Below are positions 8,254-16,510 of a stretch of 45,383 nt of DNA, in pieces. Position 1 is the stretch's first letter. Every line of letters begins with the position of its first letter. This stretch comes from Sphingopyxis sp. KK2 (GTDB taxonomy: Bacteria > Pseudomonadota > Alphaproteobacteria > Sphingomonadales > Sphingomonadaceae), in the NCBI RefSeq assembly GCF_001990265.1, contig NZ_LYVN01000017.1:1-45383 (forward strand), in the 5' to 3' direction. Under the pieces are notes generated by a model, which saw only the letters and a program-made list of their open reading frames with translations, made no database searches and was not told the origin of the DNA. Made by a program: the position numbers and the translations under genes.

Positions 8254-8272
8254 ATTGTGGGACAATTGCAAT
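8254..8272. promoter_or_regulatory. palindromic operator-like sequence between kinase and Lrp genes
   Basis: A perfect inverted repeat ATTGT-GGG-ACAAT (8254-8266) overlaps a second perfect palindrome ATTGCAAT (8265-8272). Both lie in the 98-base divergent spacer, about 55-70 bases before the Lrp/AsnC start, in an AT-rich island. Lrp/AsnC proteins commonly bind imperfect AT-rich palindromes next to their own gene, so autoregulation is plausible but unproven. Confidence 0.4.
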
Positions 8273-8325
8273 CGCCTGAAATATTATTATGGTCAGCGGC
8301 ACCAGAGGGAAGCGGAAGTTACAAT

Positions 8326-8799
8326 ATGGCGAGCCAGAAATTCGATCAGATCGACCTGCAGATTTTGCACGAGCTGCAAAAAGACGGGCGAATGACCAAT
8401 GTCGAACTCGCCCAGCTGGTCGGACTGACCGCGCCGCCATGCCTGCGCCGCGTGCGTGCGCTGGAAGAATCGGGCGTGATCCGCAGCTATCATGCCGACC
8501 TCGACGCGGCGAAGCTTGGCTATGGCATCACGGTGTTCGCGATGGTCAGCCTGCGCAGCCAGGCCGAATCCGATTTGAAGGCGTTCGAGGATTATGTCGG
8601 CGCGCTCGCCGAAGTGCGCGAATGCTATATGCTGAACGGCGAGATCGACTTCCTGCTCAAGGTCGTCGCGCGCGACCTGCAGAGTTTCCAGTCCTTCCTG
8701 ACCGCGCATTTGACCTCGGCGCCCAATGTCACCAGCGTTAAGACCTCGCTGACGATCCGCACCGCCAAACAGCTCGCGGGCATTCCCGTCGAACCCTGA
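8326..8799 (+). CDS. Lrp/AsnC-family transcriptional regulator
   Basis: A 157-residue protein of standard family length. Residues about 5-52 form the winged helix-turn-helix (FDQIDLQILHELQKDGRM, then VELAQLVGLTAPPCLRRVRALEESGVI). A linker leads to the RAM ligand-binding/oligomerisation domain at about 65-145 (GITVFAMVSL, ECYMLNGEIDFLLKVVARDL). Family members form octamers that sense amino acids and regulate transport and metabolism. An upstream in-frame ATG at 8257 would add 23 residues with no homology to the family, so the ATG at 8326 was chosen. The gene is followed by a strong terminator. A perfect palindrome upstream may be its own binding site. The effector is not predictable. Confidence 0.93.
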   Translation: MASQKFDQIDLQILHELQKDGRMTNVELAQLVGLTAPPCLRRVRALEESGVIRSYHADLDAAKLGYGITVFAMVSLRSQAESDLKAFEDYVGALAEVRECYMLNGEIDFLLKVVARDLQSFQSFLTAHLTSAPNVTSVKTSLTIRTAKQLAGIPVEP

Positions 8800-8818
8800 C
8801 CGCAGCGCGGCAGGCATG

Positions 8819-8855
8819 AAAAAGGGCGCCACCCCGCCGGGATGGCGCCCTTTTC
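8819..8855. terminator. bidirectional rho-independent terminator
   Basis: An eight-base perfect stem, gggcgcca (8824-8831) / tggcgccc (8843-8850), is flanked by AAAAA on the left and TTTT on the right. It stands between the convergent Lrp/AsnC gene and the secreted repeat-protein gene and can end transcription in both directions. Confidence 0.85.
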
Positions 8856-8870
8856 GTTTTGGGTCGCGGC

Positions 8871-10199
8871 TTAGTTGGTCGTCGCCGGGGCCGCAGCGGG
8901 CGCTGCGGCGGCGGCCGGAGCGGCAGCCGGGGCGTCGATCTTCACGAGCCACAGCTGCGCGAGCCGCTTGCGCGGGCCGACGACTTCGCCAAAGCTGGCC
9001 TTGGCCGCGGCATTGTCGCCCGCGAGCGCCTGGGCGACGCCCATGCGATAGGTCCAGAGTTCCTTGTCGCCGCCCGCGGTGATCGCCGCCTTGTAGAGCG
9101 GCACCGCATCGGCATAGCGGCCATAGCCGACCATCGCGTCGCCGGTCGCGCCGGCGGTCTTCGCGACCGACAGCGTCGAGGGCTTGGCGGCATAGGCTGT
9201 CAGCGTCGATTCCTCGTCGCCGATGCGTTCGCTCTGCGACTTGAAGACTTCGTCGAGCTTGGCGTCGGGGGTCGGAATGACCTTGCTGGCGCGGCCCGCC
9301 TTGATCAGCGAAACGACTTCGCCCGGCAGCGCGGCCTCGGTCGCCAGTGCCGCATATTCGAGATATTCGGGGCGCTGGAGCATCGAGTTGGTGGCGCGCA
9401 TCAGGCGCAGGATGTCGAGCCCGACTTCCTTGCTCTCACCCGACTGCTGGAGCAGGATGAACAGGGTCTGGCGCCACACCTGCGGCTGGTTGTAGTCGCG
9501 CAGGCGAAGCGTCATCATGTCGACGACTTCGCCGTCGCGCTTGGCAGCCTGCAGCGCCTTGATCGGACGGACATAGAGTTCGTCGGAGGGACGCTGGCCG
9601 GCAGCGCGCGTTGCTTCGATCGCCGCCTTCGCCGATGCGATACCCTTTTCGACCTGGCCGCCTTGCAGATAGCTGTCCATCAGCAGCACGGGCAGTTGGG
9701 GTTCCTTCGAACCGGCGGCCTGCGCGGCTTCGAGGCGCTCGATCGCCTTGGGGTAGTTTTTGGCGTCATAGGCAAAGCTGCCGGTGTAATAATTATAGAG
9801 CGGCAGGCTCTCGGCCGGGGTCTTGCCCGAAGCGAGCATGGCGTCGAGGCCCTTTTCCTGCGCCGCCTTGTCCTTGGTCAGGATGCCGAGCTGGAGCGTG
9901 AAATGGCCGATCCAGTAGCGATCCTCGGGGGTCGTCGCGAGCGGTTCGCCTTCCGCCAGCGCCGCCTGGAGAGCGGGAACATCCTTGGCGTTCGACGCGG
10001 CCTGGATCTTCTGGACGGTCGCGTTGAAGCCCTTGCTCGGAACGATGGTGACGCCCTTGGCCTCTTCTTCCTTGCCCTTCTTCTTTTCCTTCTTCGGCTT
10101 GTCCTGCGCCGCCGCAGGGCTGGCCGACATCGCCATCAACGCGCAGCCCAGCACAGCGGCCATGGCCGTCGCGGGCATCGAGCGGAAACGGGTGAACAT
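8871..10199 (-). CDS. secreted TPR-like repeat protein, unknown function
   Basis: A 442-residue protein starting with a clear Sec signal (MFTRFRSMPATAMAAVLG..., ending ASPAAAQ) and a very Lys/Glu-rich stretch (KPKKEKKKGKEEE). The body is alpha-helical and alanine-rich, with segments typical of tetratricopeptide repeats: YTGSFAYDAKNYPKAIERLE, LMDSYLQGGQVEKGIASAKA, and near the C terminus VGYGRYADAVPLYKAAITAG and YRMGVAQALAGDNAAAKASF. The C terminus is an Ala/Pro low-complexity tail. TPR proteins in the periplasm usually scaffold other proteins. The ATG at 10199 is preceded by AAGGAGAG, so the longer frame (10241) is rejected. It appears to be a single-gene unit ended by the shared terminator near 8837. 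No more specific function can be read from sequence. Confidence 0.8.
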   Translation of the reverse strand: MFTRFRSMPATAMAAVLGCALMAMSASPAAAQDKPKKEKKKGKEEEAKGVTIVPSKGFNATVQKIQAASNAKDVPALQAALAEGEPLATTPEDRYWIGHFTLQLGILTKDKAAQEKGLDAMLASGKTPAESLPLYNYYTGSFAYDAKNYPKAIERLEAAQAAGSKEPQLPVLLMDSYLQGGQVEKGIASAKAAIEATRAAGQRPSDELYVRPIKALQAAKRDGEVVDMMTLRLRDYNQPQVWRQTLFILLQQSGESKEVGLDILRLMRATNSMLQRPEYLEYAALATEAALPGEVVSLIKAGRASKVIPTPDAKLDEVFKSQSERIGDEESTLTAYAAKPSTLSVAKTAGATGDAMVGYGRYADAVPLYKAAITAGGDKELWTYRMGVAQALAGDNAAAKASFGEVVGPRKRLAQLWLVKIDAPAAAPAAAAAPAAAPATTN

Positions 10200-10368
10200 G
10201 TGAAATCTCTCCTTACGACTCGGCCGCCGCGCGCATCGCACGCGCAGGTTCGGCCGCGCTGTAAACGCGGCTAAACCTCCGACGTTGCCATGGCAAGACG
10301 GGCCCGGTTGATATTTGATATGCCCGGAGGCGGCTGAACGGCGATTGAACCCCGTTCGGGGCGGCAGT

Positions 10369-10665
10369 TCAGGTGATTTCGTCGATTGCCCGGTTGATGT
10401 CGCGCAGCACCGCTGGGTCGCCCGGCGCGCCCGCCATCGCGGCTTCGGCGAGCTGGATCAGCGGGATGATACCGAAGGTCGCCGCCAGTCCCTTGAGTCG
10501 CAGCGCCGCGACGTTCCAATTGGCGTCGCAGCGGGCGCGGCGCATCAGGTCGGAAAGGTCGCGCGCGCTGCCGGTAAAGGCATTGCGCAGATCGAGCGTC
10601 ATCGCTTCGTCGTCGCCGACAGCGGCGTGCAGGTACCGATCGAGAGGGCCGCTGTCGAAAGACAT
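10369..10665 (-). CDS. HPt-like domain protein lacking the phospho-histidine
   Basis: A 98-residue single-domain protein. The segment ALRLKGLAATFG (54-65) matches the HPt core A-H-x-L-K-G-x-A-x-x-[LF]-G, but the phospho-accepting His is replaced by Leu55. The rest (helices at 5-20, 30-45, 48-65 and 70-97) fits the four-helix HPt bundle. HPt proteins normally relay phosphate between receiver domains; without His this one could only bind a partner, for instance a receiver domain, as a blocker or scaffold. It is divergent from the coiled-coil membrane protein gene, with 68 bases between the start codons. A short hairpin-like ccccg-ttc-ggggc follows the stop, but without a T tract. Confidence 0.7.
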   Translation of the reverse strand: MSFDSGPLDRYLHAAVGDDEAMTLDLRNAFTGSARDLSDLMRRARCDANWNVAALRLKGLAATFGIIPLIQLAEAAMAGAPGDPAVLRDINRAIDEIT

Positions 10666-10733
10666 TCCACAGCCTTGACAGCCCGTGGTTAAGTTTCCGT
10701 TTCATGGCGGCCATTTGCTGCTAAGATGCGCCC

Positions 10734-13088
10734 ATGACGGGGGATAAGAAAATCGTCGGTTTGTGGCGGGAATCCGCGGCAAATCCGGATGCGGACAGCC
10801 AGGCTGCGGAGCCGGCGGGCGCGCCTGCGCCCGAGGCCGAAGCGCCTGTGCGCGCCGAACGCGACTGGCTCGACCTTTCGGCGCTCGCCGAGGAAAGCGA
10901 AACGGAAGAGGCGATGGCGAGCCCGTCGGCCTGGCGCGACCGCATCGCCCCTGCCCTGCTGATCCTGCTCGGCCTCGGCTGGACGGTCTTTGCCGTCGCA
11001 GCCGCCACGAACAACTTCGCCGGCGCACCGACAATGGTCGAATGGCCGGGATTGATCGCGACGATCGCGATGCCGCTGACACTGCTCGCGGTGCTGTGGA
11101 TGGTGCTGATCCGGTCAGGCCGGTCCGAACAGGCGCGCTTTGCGCGGGTCGCGACGGCGCTGCGCAATGAAAATGCCGCGCTCAACCAGTCGATGCATTC
11201 GCTGGGCCTGCACCTCGCCGATGCCCAGCGGCAGCTGGCCGAACAGGCGAATATCGTCCAGCAGCTCGGCCTCGACACCGTCGCGCGGCTGACCGAAAGC
11301 AGCGACAAACTCGCCACCAATGCGTCGGTCATCGCCAACGCCCACGACCAGCTCGCGCGATCGGGCGATGTCGCGCTGCAGCGCATGGACGGACTGCTCG
11401 CCGGGCTGCCGCGGATCGACGATGTTGCCCAGCGGCTCGCCGGGAATTTCCGCGAAGCCGGGCTTGTCGCGCACCAGCAGGGGGCCAGCCTCGAAGCCAA
11501 GCTCGCGGCGCTCGCCGAGGAAGCGGTGAAGGCCGCCGAAACCGGCGAAGCGTCGGCGGCGACGCTGCACGACGCGATCGGATCGCTCGAAGCGCGGACC
11601 AAAAAGGCCGAAACCGACATGCTCGCGGTATCGGCGCAGGTCACCGGCGCGCATGAAGCGACGCTGGCGCAAGTCTCGCAGGTCGCGACCGCACTCCATC
11701 ATGAACTGACGTCGACCGTCGATGCGATGAGCGTACAGCTGGGCCAGACCTGGCAGGCGTTCCGCGATGGTGTCGCGGCGGCGTCGGGGCAGCTCGACGA
11801 TCGTCTGGCGGTCGCACGCGGCGCGAGCGACGACATCGGCGCGCAGCTTGCCGCGCATGGCGTCGCGAGCGAGGAGCTGGCGGCGCGGATCTCCGGCCAT
11901 GTGACCGAGATCGGCGACCGGCTCGAATTCCTCGATACCAGCGTGTCGGCGAGCACCGGGGTCATCGGCCGCGCAATCGACGACACCAAGGCGCAGCTCG
12001 CCGCTTTCATGCAGCAGACCGAATCGGGCAATGCCTCCGCCCGCCAGCTGATTTCGCACGCCGAGGGACTGCTGCTCGCGCTCGACGCGGTGACGCGCGA
12101 GATGGACGAGACGCTGCCGCACGCGATCGACCGCATGGCGGGACATGGCCAGGCCACGAAGGCATCGCTCGCCGACCTCAAGCCGTTGCTCGAGGCGTCG
12201 GAACTCGTCGCGCAATCGACGCTGTCGCACGTCAACGCAGTGCAGGCGACGCTGGCGTCGAACGAAACCCAGATGTCCGACCATGCCGCGAACCAGCGGG
12301 CGCTGGTCGAAACGATCAACGCCTCACTCGCCGAAGCCGAGGCGTCGCTCAACAAGCTGCATCGCGGCGCCGACCGCTTCGCCGAACAGGGCGGCGCCAA
12401 GATGACGGCGACGCTGGGCGAAGTACGGCTGACCGCCGAGTCGGCGGCAAGCTATGCGCATCAGACGCTCGAACGGCTTGTCGCGGGCGCGCAGGACGCG
12501 ATGCAGACGACCGCCACCGAAGCGATCGACGCGGCGTTCCGTACCGAGGTCATGGCGCAACTCGACGCGATCGGCGAAGCGTCCGAACGCGCGGTCGCTG
12601 CGGCGAACAACGCCACCGACCGACTGATGCGCCAGCTGATCACGATCATGGATACCAGCGCCAATGTCGAAGCGCGTGCCGCCGAGGCGCAGGCCGCGAT
12701 CGCGGCGTCGGATCGCGATTCGCTGGCCAAGCAGGTCGGCTTGCTCACCGAATCGCTGAAATCGACCGCGATCGACGTGACCAAGATCCTGTCGATCGAG
12801 GTCAGCGACACGGCCTGGGATTCCTATCTGAAGGGCGACCGCGGCGTCTTCGCGCGACGCGCGGTCAAGCTGGTCGAGAATAGCGAGGCGAAGGAAATCC
12901 TGCGCGTCTATCAGAATGACGATGCCTTCCACGCCGCGGTGAACCAGTTCATCCACGATTTCGAAGCGATGCTGCGCCTGCTGATGAACACGCGCGACGG
13001 GTCGGCGATCAGCGTGACCTTGCTGTCGTCGGATATCGGGAAGCTCTATGTGGCGCTGGCGCAGGCGATCGACCGCCTGCGGGGGTGA
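10734..13088 (+). CDS. membrane-anchored long coiled-coil protein, unknown function
   Basis: A 784-residue protein: an acidic/Ala-rich cytoplasmic N terminus (1-68), two membrane helices (about 71-92 and 106-127), then about 500 residues of Ala/Glu/Gln/Asp-rich heptad-like sequence with many Q-L, A-L and E-L spacings. A more globular C-terminal block follows (about 690-784: YLKGDRGVFARRAVKLVE, VNQFIHDFEAMLRLLM). The arrangement resembles polar or cell-cycle scaffold proteins and chemoreceptor-like signalling rods, but no signalling-tip hairpin motif is seen. No strong ribosome site precedes the ATG. A TAAGAT box only six bases upstream would allow a leaderless mRNA, which is speculative. Its divergent neighbour is the HPt-like gene. 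The function is unknown. Confidence 0.75.
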   Translation: MTGDKKIVGLWRESAANPDADSQAAEPAGAPAPEAEAPVRAERDWLDLSALAEESETEEAMASPSAWRDRIAPALLILLGLGWTVFAVAAATNNFAGAPTMVEWPGLIATIAMPLTLLAVLWMVLIRSGRSEQARFARVATALRNENAALNQSMHSLGLHLADAQRQLAEQANIVQQLGLDTVARLTESSDKLATNASVIANAHDQLARSGDVALQRMDGLLAGLPRIDDVAQRLAGNFREAGLVAHQQGASLEAKLAALAEEAVKAAETGEASAATLHDAIGSLEARTKKAETDMLAVSAQVTGAHEATLAQVSQVATALHHELTSTVDAMSVQLGQTWQAFRDGVAAASGQLDDRLAVARGASDDIGAQLAAHGVASEELAARISGHVTEIGDRLEFLDTSVSASTGVIGRAIDDTKAQLAAFMQQTESGNASARQLISHAEGLLLALDAVTREMDETLPHAIDRMAGHGQATKASLADLKPLLEASELVAQSTLSHVNAVQATLASNETQMSDHAANQRALVETINASLAEAEASLNKLHRGADRFAEQGGAKMTATLGEVRLTAESAASYAHQTLERLVAGAQDAMQTTATEAIDAAFRTEVMAQLDAIGEASERAVAAANNATDRLMRQLITIMDTSANVEARAAEAQAAIAASDRDSLAKQVGLLTESLKSTAIDVTKILSIEVSDTAWDSYLKGDRGVFARRAVKLVENSEAKEILRVYQNDDAFHAAVNQFIHDFEAMLRLLMNTRDGSAISVTLLSSDIGKLYVALAQAIDRLRG

Positions 13089-13097
13089 AGAACGCCG

Positions 13098-13355
13098 TCA
13101 GGCCCGCCCGCTCAGCACATTGGGGTCGGCCCAGCCGTTCACATAGGCGATGTAATAGAGCACGAAGCACACCGCGGCCGAGATCGTCATCTGCGCAAGG
13201 ATGCGCTTCGGGCGGAACACAGCGGGGGCGCCATGGTCCTGCCCCGCGACCTGCGGCGCTTCGTCGCCGGAGCGGCGGCCGTGGAAGGGCAGCACGAAAA
13301 AGGCGCTGAACACCCAGAAGAGCGTGAAGATCGCGAGGGCGGAGGTCCATTTCAT
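13098..13355 (-). CDS. DUF1467-family inner membrane protein
   Basis: An 85-residue protein with two membrane helices (residues about 5-24 and 58-74). They are separated by a polar loop containing VAGQDHGAPAVFRPKRILAQ, matching the small alphaproteobacterial DUF1467 family as I recall it. It begins 11 bases after the RNase J stop and is the last gene of the long nuo-birA-coaX-rnj run. Its stop lies only 9 bases from the convergent stop of the coiled-coil gene. The function of the family is unknown. Confidence 0.8.
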   Translation of the reverse strand: MKWTSALAIFTLFWVFSAFFVLPFHGRRSGDEAPQVAGQDHGAPAVFRPKRILAQMTISAAVCFVLYYIAYVNGWADPNVLSGRA

Positions 13356-13366
13356 CGCGCCGCTCC

Positions 13367-15001
13367 TTACAGGTCGACCAGCATCACGTCGACCACCGGC
13401 TTCTTGCCGGTCCAGTCGGTCGCGATGCGGCGAACGCCGAGGCGGATCGCCTCGCGCATCTTCTCGACATCCTTGGCGGGGGCGAGCGCGGCCATTTCGG
13501 CGGCGTCGCGCATCTCGTCGATGAACGCCTCGCGGTCATCCTCGACCGGTACGCCGCGATAGCTGACCGCGCTTTCGGTAAATTTGCCGGCGGTGAAGAT
13601 GACCGCGACGGTGATATGGCCGTGGAGCGACAGCTTGCGCCGTTCGTTGATCGTCTCGCCGTCGGCAGGAAGGATCACGTCGCCGTCGAGGATCAGACGT
13701 CCCGAACGAACGCGTTCGATGATCTTCGCGGGACCCGGCGCGAGGCGGACGAGGTCGCCATTTTCCTGGATCAGCGCGTCGGGCACGCCCTGTTCGAGCG
13801 CGAAGCGCGCCTGTTCGTGCATGTGGCGGATTTCGCCATGCACGGGGACGACGAGCTGCGGTCGCAGCCAGCCGTAGAGCGCGGCGAGTTCGGGCTGGCC
13901 GGGGTGGCCGCTGACATGGATATGCGCCTGCTTCTCGGTCACCGTCAGCACGTCCCTGGCGGCGAGCTGGTTCATGATGCGGCCGATCGCGACCTCGTTG
14001 CCCGGGATCTGCTTCGACGAGAAGACGACGGTGTCGCCCGCCTCGAGCTTGATCTGGTGGCCATCGGAAGCCATCCGCGCGAGCGCGGCGCGCGGTTCGC
14101 CCTGTCCGCCCGTCGCTATCACCATCAGCTTGTCGCGCGGCAACCGCATCGCCTCGTCGAAATCGACCGTGGCGGGAAAGTCCTTCAGATAACCGACCGA
14201 ACGCGCGACGCCGAGGATGCGGTCGAGCGAGCGGCCCGCGACGCACAAGGTGCGGCCCGTCGCCTTCGCGACCTCGCCCAGCGTCTTGAGGCGTGCGGCG
14301 TTCGAGGCGAAGGTGGTGACGATCACCCTGCCCTTCGCCGCGCCGACCGCAGCGCGCAGCCCGTCCATCAGCCCGCCCTCGCTGCCCGATGCCTCGGGGT
14401 TGAAGGCATTGGTCGAGTCGCCGACGAGGACATCGACGCCTTCGTCGCCGATCGCGGTCAGCGCCTTCGCCGACGACGGCGTGCCGAGCACCGGATGGTC
14501 GTCGAGCTTCCAGTCGCCGGTGTGGAAGACGCGGCCATAGGGCGTGTCGATCACCGCCGCGCTCATTTCGAGGATCGAGTGGGCGAGCGGCATCAGGCGA
14601 ATGCCGAAGGGGCCGAGCTGGAACTGTGCGTCGATATCGACGGTCTTGATCGTCACTTCATTCTGGAGGCCCTCTTCGGCGAGTTTGTGCGCGATCAGCC
14701 CCGCGGTGAAGCGGTTGGCATAGAGCGGCACGCCAAGCTCGGCGGCGAGATAGGGCAAGGCGCCGATATGATCCTCATGCCCATGCGTGAGGACGATGCC
14801 GAGCAGGTCCTTCTTGCGATCCTCGATGAATTCGAGGTCGGGCATGATGATGTCGATGCCGGGATAGTCGTGCGTGCCGAAGGTCACGCCGAGGTCGAGC
14901 ATGATCCATTTGCCGTCGCAGCCGTAGAGATTGGCGTTCATGCCGATCTCGCCCGATCCGCCGAGCGCGAGGAAGAGCAGTTCCTTGCCGGGTTTCGTCA
15001 T
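13367..15001 (-). CDS. rnj: ribonuclease J
   Basis: A 544-residue metallo-beta-lactamase/beta-CASP nuclease. The signature [10 protein letters not shown] (His73, His75, Asp77, His78) binds the catalytic zinc pair. Further ligand motifs are [20 protein letters not shown] and the C-terminal [11 protein letters not shown]. RNase J has endo- and 5'-3' exonuclease activity and matures and degrades RNA; in alphaproteobacteria it coexists with RNase E and processes rRNA. The reading frame extends much further upstream, but family alignment starts at [22 protein letters not shown]. The ATG at 15001 overlaps the coaX stop as ATGA, which indicates translational coupling. The C-terminal domain usual for RNase J is present. 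Confidence 0.95.
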   Translation of the reverse strand: MTKPGKELLFLALGGSGEIGMNANLYGCDGKWIMLDLGVTFGTHDYPGIDIIMPDLEFIEDRKKDLLGIVLTHGHEDHIGALPYLAAELGVPLYANRFTAGLIAHKLAEEGLQNEVTIKTVDIDAQFQLGPFGIRLMPLAHSILEMSAAVIDTPYGRVFHTGDWKLDDHPVLGTPSSAKALTAIGDEGVDVLVGDSTNAFNPEASGSEGGLMDGLRAAVGAAKGRVIVTTFASNAARLKTLGEVAKATGRTLCVAGRSLDRILGVARSVGYLKDFPATVDFDEAMRLPRDKLMVIATGGQGEPRAALARMASDGHQIKLEAGDTVVFSSKQIPGNEVAIGRIMNQLAARDVLTVTEKQAHIHVSGHPGQPELAALYGWLRPQLVVPVHGEIRHMHEQARFALEQGVPDALIQENGDLVRLAPGPAKIIERVRSGRLILDGDVILPADGETINERRKLSLHGHITVAVIFTAGKFTESAVSYRGVPVEDDREAFIDEMRDAAEMAALAPAKDVEKMREAIRLGVRRIATDWTGKKPVVDVMLVDL

Positions 15002-15780
15002 GCTGCGGTCCGTTGATTGTACAAATGCATTAATCCATTGAGCGTGAGGTCGGGGTCGATCCGGTCGAAGAGGTGGCCCTGCTTGTCGAACAGGGTCGCG
15101 AGGCCGCCGGTCGCGATGACGGTGAGCGGCTTGCCGATTTCGGCCTTCATGCGCGCGATCAACCCCTCGATCATCGACACATAGCCCCAGTATACACCGA
15201 TCAGCATCTGGCTTTCGGTGGTGCGGCCGATGACGCTGTCGGTGGCCGGCGCTTCGATCGCGATGCGCGGCAGCTTGGCGGCGGCGGCAACCAAGGCTTC
15301 GAGCGACAGGTTGACGCCGGGGGCGATGATGCCGCCGAGATAGGCGCCGTCGGCGCCGATATGGTCGAGCGTCGTCGCGGTGCCGAAGCTGATGACGAGC
15401 TTGTCCTTGCCGGGTTCGATCGCCTGCGCCGAGATCGCGTTGACCGCGCGGTCGGCGCCGACCGATTGCGGCTCGTCGACCTTGAGCGCGATGCCCCAAC
15501 TCACCGGCGCGCGGCCGGCGACGAGCGCGCCGACGCCGAAATATTTATGCGCGAGCAGCTGGAGATTATGGAGCGCGCGCGGGACGACGGTCGAGATGAT
15601 GACGGCGTCGACCGCGCTGCGATCCTGCCCCTCGATCCGCATCAGCTGATCGAGCCAGACCATATATTCGTCGGCGGTGCGGCGGTCGTCGGTCGCGATG
15701 CGCCAGCGCGCGAGCAGCGTGGCACCGTCGAACAAAGCGAATTTGGCGTTGGTGTTGCCGACGTCGATCGCGAGCAGCAT
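14998..15780 (-). CDS. coaX: type III pantothenate kinase
   Basis: A 260-residue ASKHA-fold kinase that phosphorylates pantothenate, the first step of coenzyme A synthesis. The phosphate-binding motif [12 protein letters not shown] is at residues 6-17, GADRAVNA lies in the middle, and the second phosphate motif is [11 protein letters not shown], followed by YLGGIIAPG. Length and motif order are those of CoaX. The ATG at 15780 is the family start: it begins [11 protein letters not shown] directly and lies one base after the birA stop. The 3' end overlaps RNase J by four bases. Placement between birA and rnj is a conserved alphaproteobacterial arrangement. Confidence 0.95.
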   Translation of the reverse strand: MLLAIDVGNTNAKFALFDGATLLARWRIATDDRRTADEYMVWLDQLMRIEGQDRSAVDAVIISTVVPRALHNLQLLAHKYFGVGALVAGRAPVSWGIALKVDEPQSVGADRAVNAISAQAIEPGKDKLVISFGTATTLDHIGADGAYLGGIIAPGVNLSLEALVAAAAKLPRIAIEAPATDSVIGRTTESQMLIGVYWGYVSMIEGLIARMKAEIGKPLTVIATGGLATLFDKQGHLFDRIDPDLTLNGLMHLYNQRTAA

Positions 15781-15781
15781 C

Positions 15782-16510
15782 CTAATTCCCCTCACCAACC
15801 GGGCGGCGCAATTCGACGTCGCCGGCATGGACCAACATGGTCTCGCCGCCCGCGCGGCGCAAGCGCAGCGCGCCGTCAGGGGCGAGGCCATCGAAAAAGC
15901 CGTCGATGCCCTGTTCGGACACGCGCAGCGGCGTGCCGACCGGATGGCCGAGCGGCAGCCATGCGCGGACGATGCTGCCGACGCCTTCCTGCCGCCAGAT
16001 CCACAAGACATCCATCATCGCGACGGCCAGCGCGTCGGCGAAGCGGTCACGGTCGATGACAACGCCGGCATCGGCAAAGGCGAAAGTCGCGCGGTCGGGC
16101 AGGTCGGGCGCCGACGCCAGATTGACCCCGATGCCGACCACCACGCAGTCGCCATGCCTTTCGAGCAGGATGCCCGAACATTTGGCGCCCTCGACGAGCA
16201 GGTCGTTCGGCCATTTCAATTGCAGCGGAACCGACGGCGCGAATATCGTCATCACCTTGGCCAGCGCGACCGCCACAACAAGCGCGAGGGTCGCAGGCGA
16301 GGGATCGCTCGCGGTGAGGCGGACGACGGTCGAGCCCATGAAATTGCCCTGCCCGTCGTCCCATGCCCGCCCGAGGCGGCCGCGGCCTGCGGTCTGGCGG
16401 TCGGCGACGAGCCAATGCCCCTCGCCCACATGCTCGCCGCCGGCCAGCCGCGCCAGCAGGTCGGCGTTGGTCGAACCTGTCTGCGCGATCCGCTCGATCG
16501 GCGGGATCAG
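15782..16510 (-). CDS. birA: biotin--[acetyl-CoA-carboxylase] ligase (monofunctional)
   Basis: This enzyme attaches biotin to the carboxyl-carrier protein of acetyl-CoA carboxylase. The ligase core is evident: [24 protein letters not shown] (the biotinyl-AMP loop GRGRLGR), and [17 protein letters not shown], followed by the small C-terminal SH3-like domain. No N-terminal DNA-binding domain is present, so it is an enzyme only and not the E. coli-type repressor. The start is unusual. The homologous part begins [14 protein letters not shown], and the only nearby candidate is a CTG at 16510 that overlaps the nuoN stop as CTGA. The next standard start codon is GTG at 16585, which would overlap nuoN by 79 bases and add a non-conserved 25-residue leader. 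Confidence 0.85.
   Translation of the reverse strand: MIPPIERIAQTGSTNADLLARLAGGEHVGEGHWLVADRQTAGRGRLGRAWDDGQGNFMGSTVVRLTASDPSPATLALVVAVALAKVMTIFAPSVPLQLKWPNDLLVEGAKCSGILLERHGDCVVVGIGVNLASAPDLPDRATFAFADAGVVIDRDRFADALAVAMMDVLWIWRQEGVGSIVRAWLPLGHPVGTPLRVSEQGIDGFFDGLAPDGALRLRRAGGETMLVHAGDVELRRPVGEGN

Noticed and set aside
13367-15499. Extended N terminus for RNase J overlapping coaX
   Set aside because: The family start [10 protein letters not shown] at 15001 overlaps the coaX stop as ATGA. The added residues are an out-of-frame reading of coaX.
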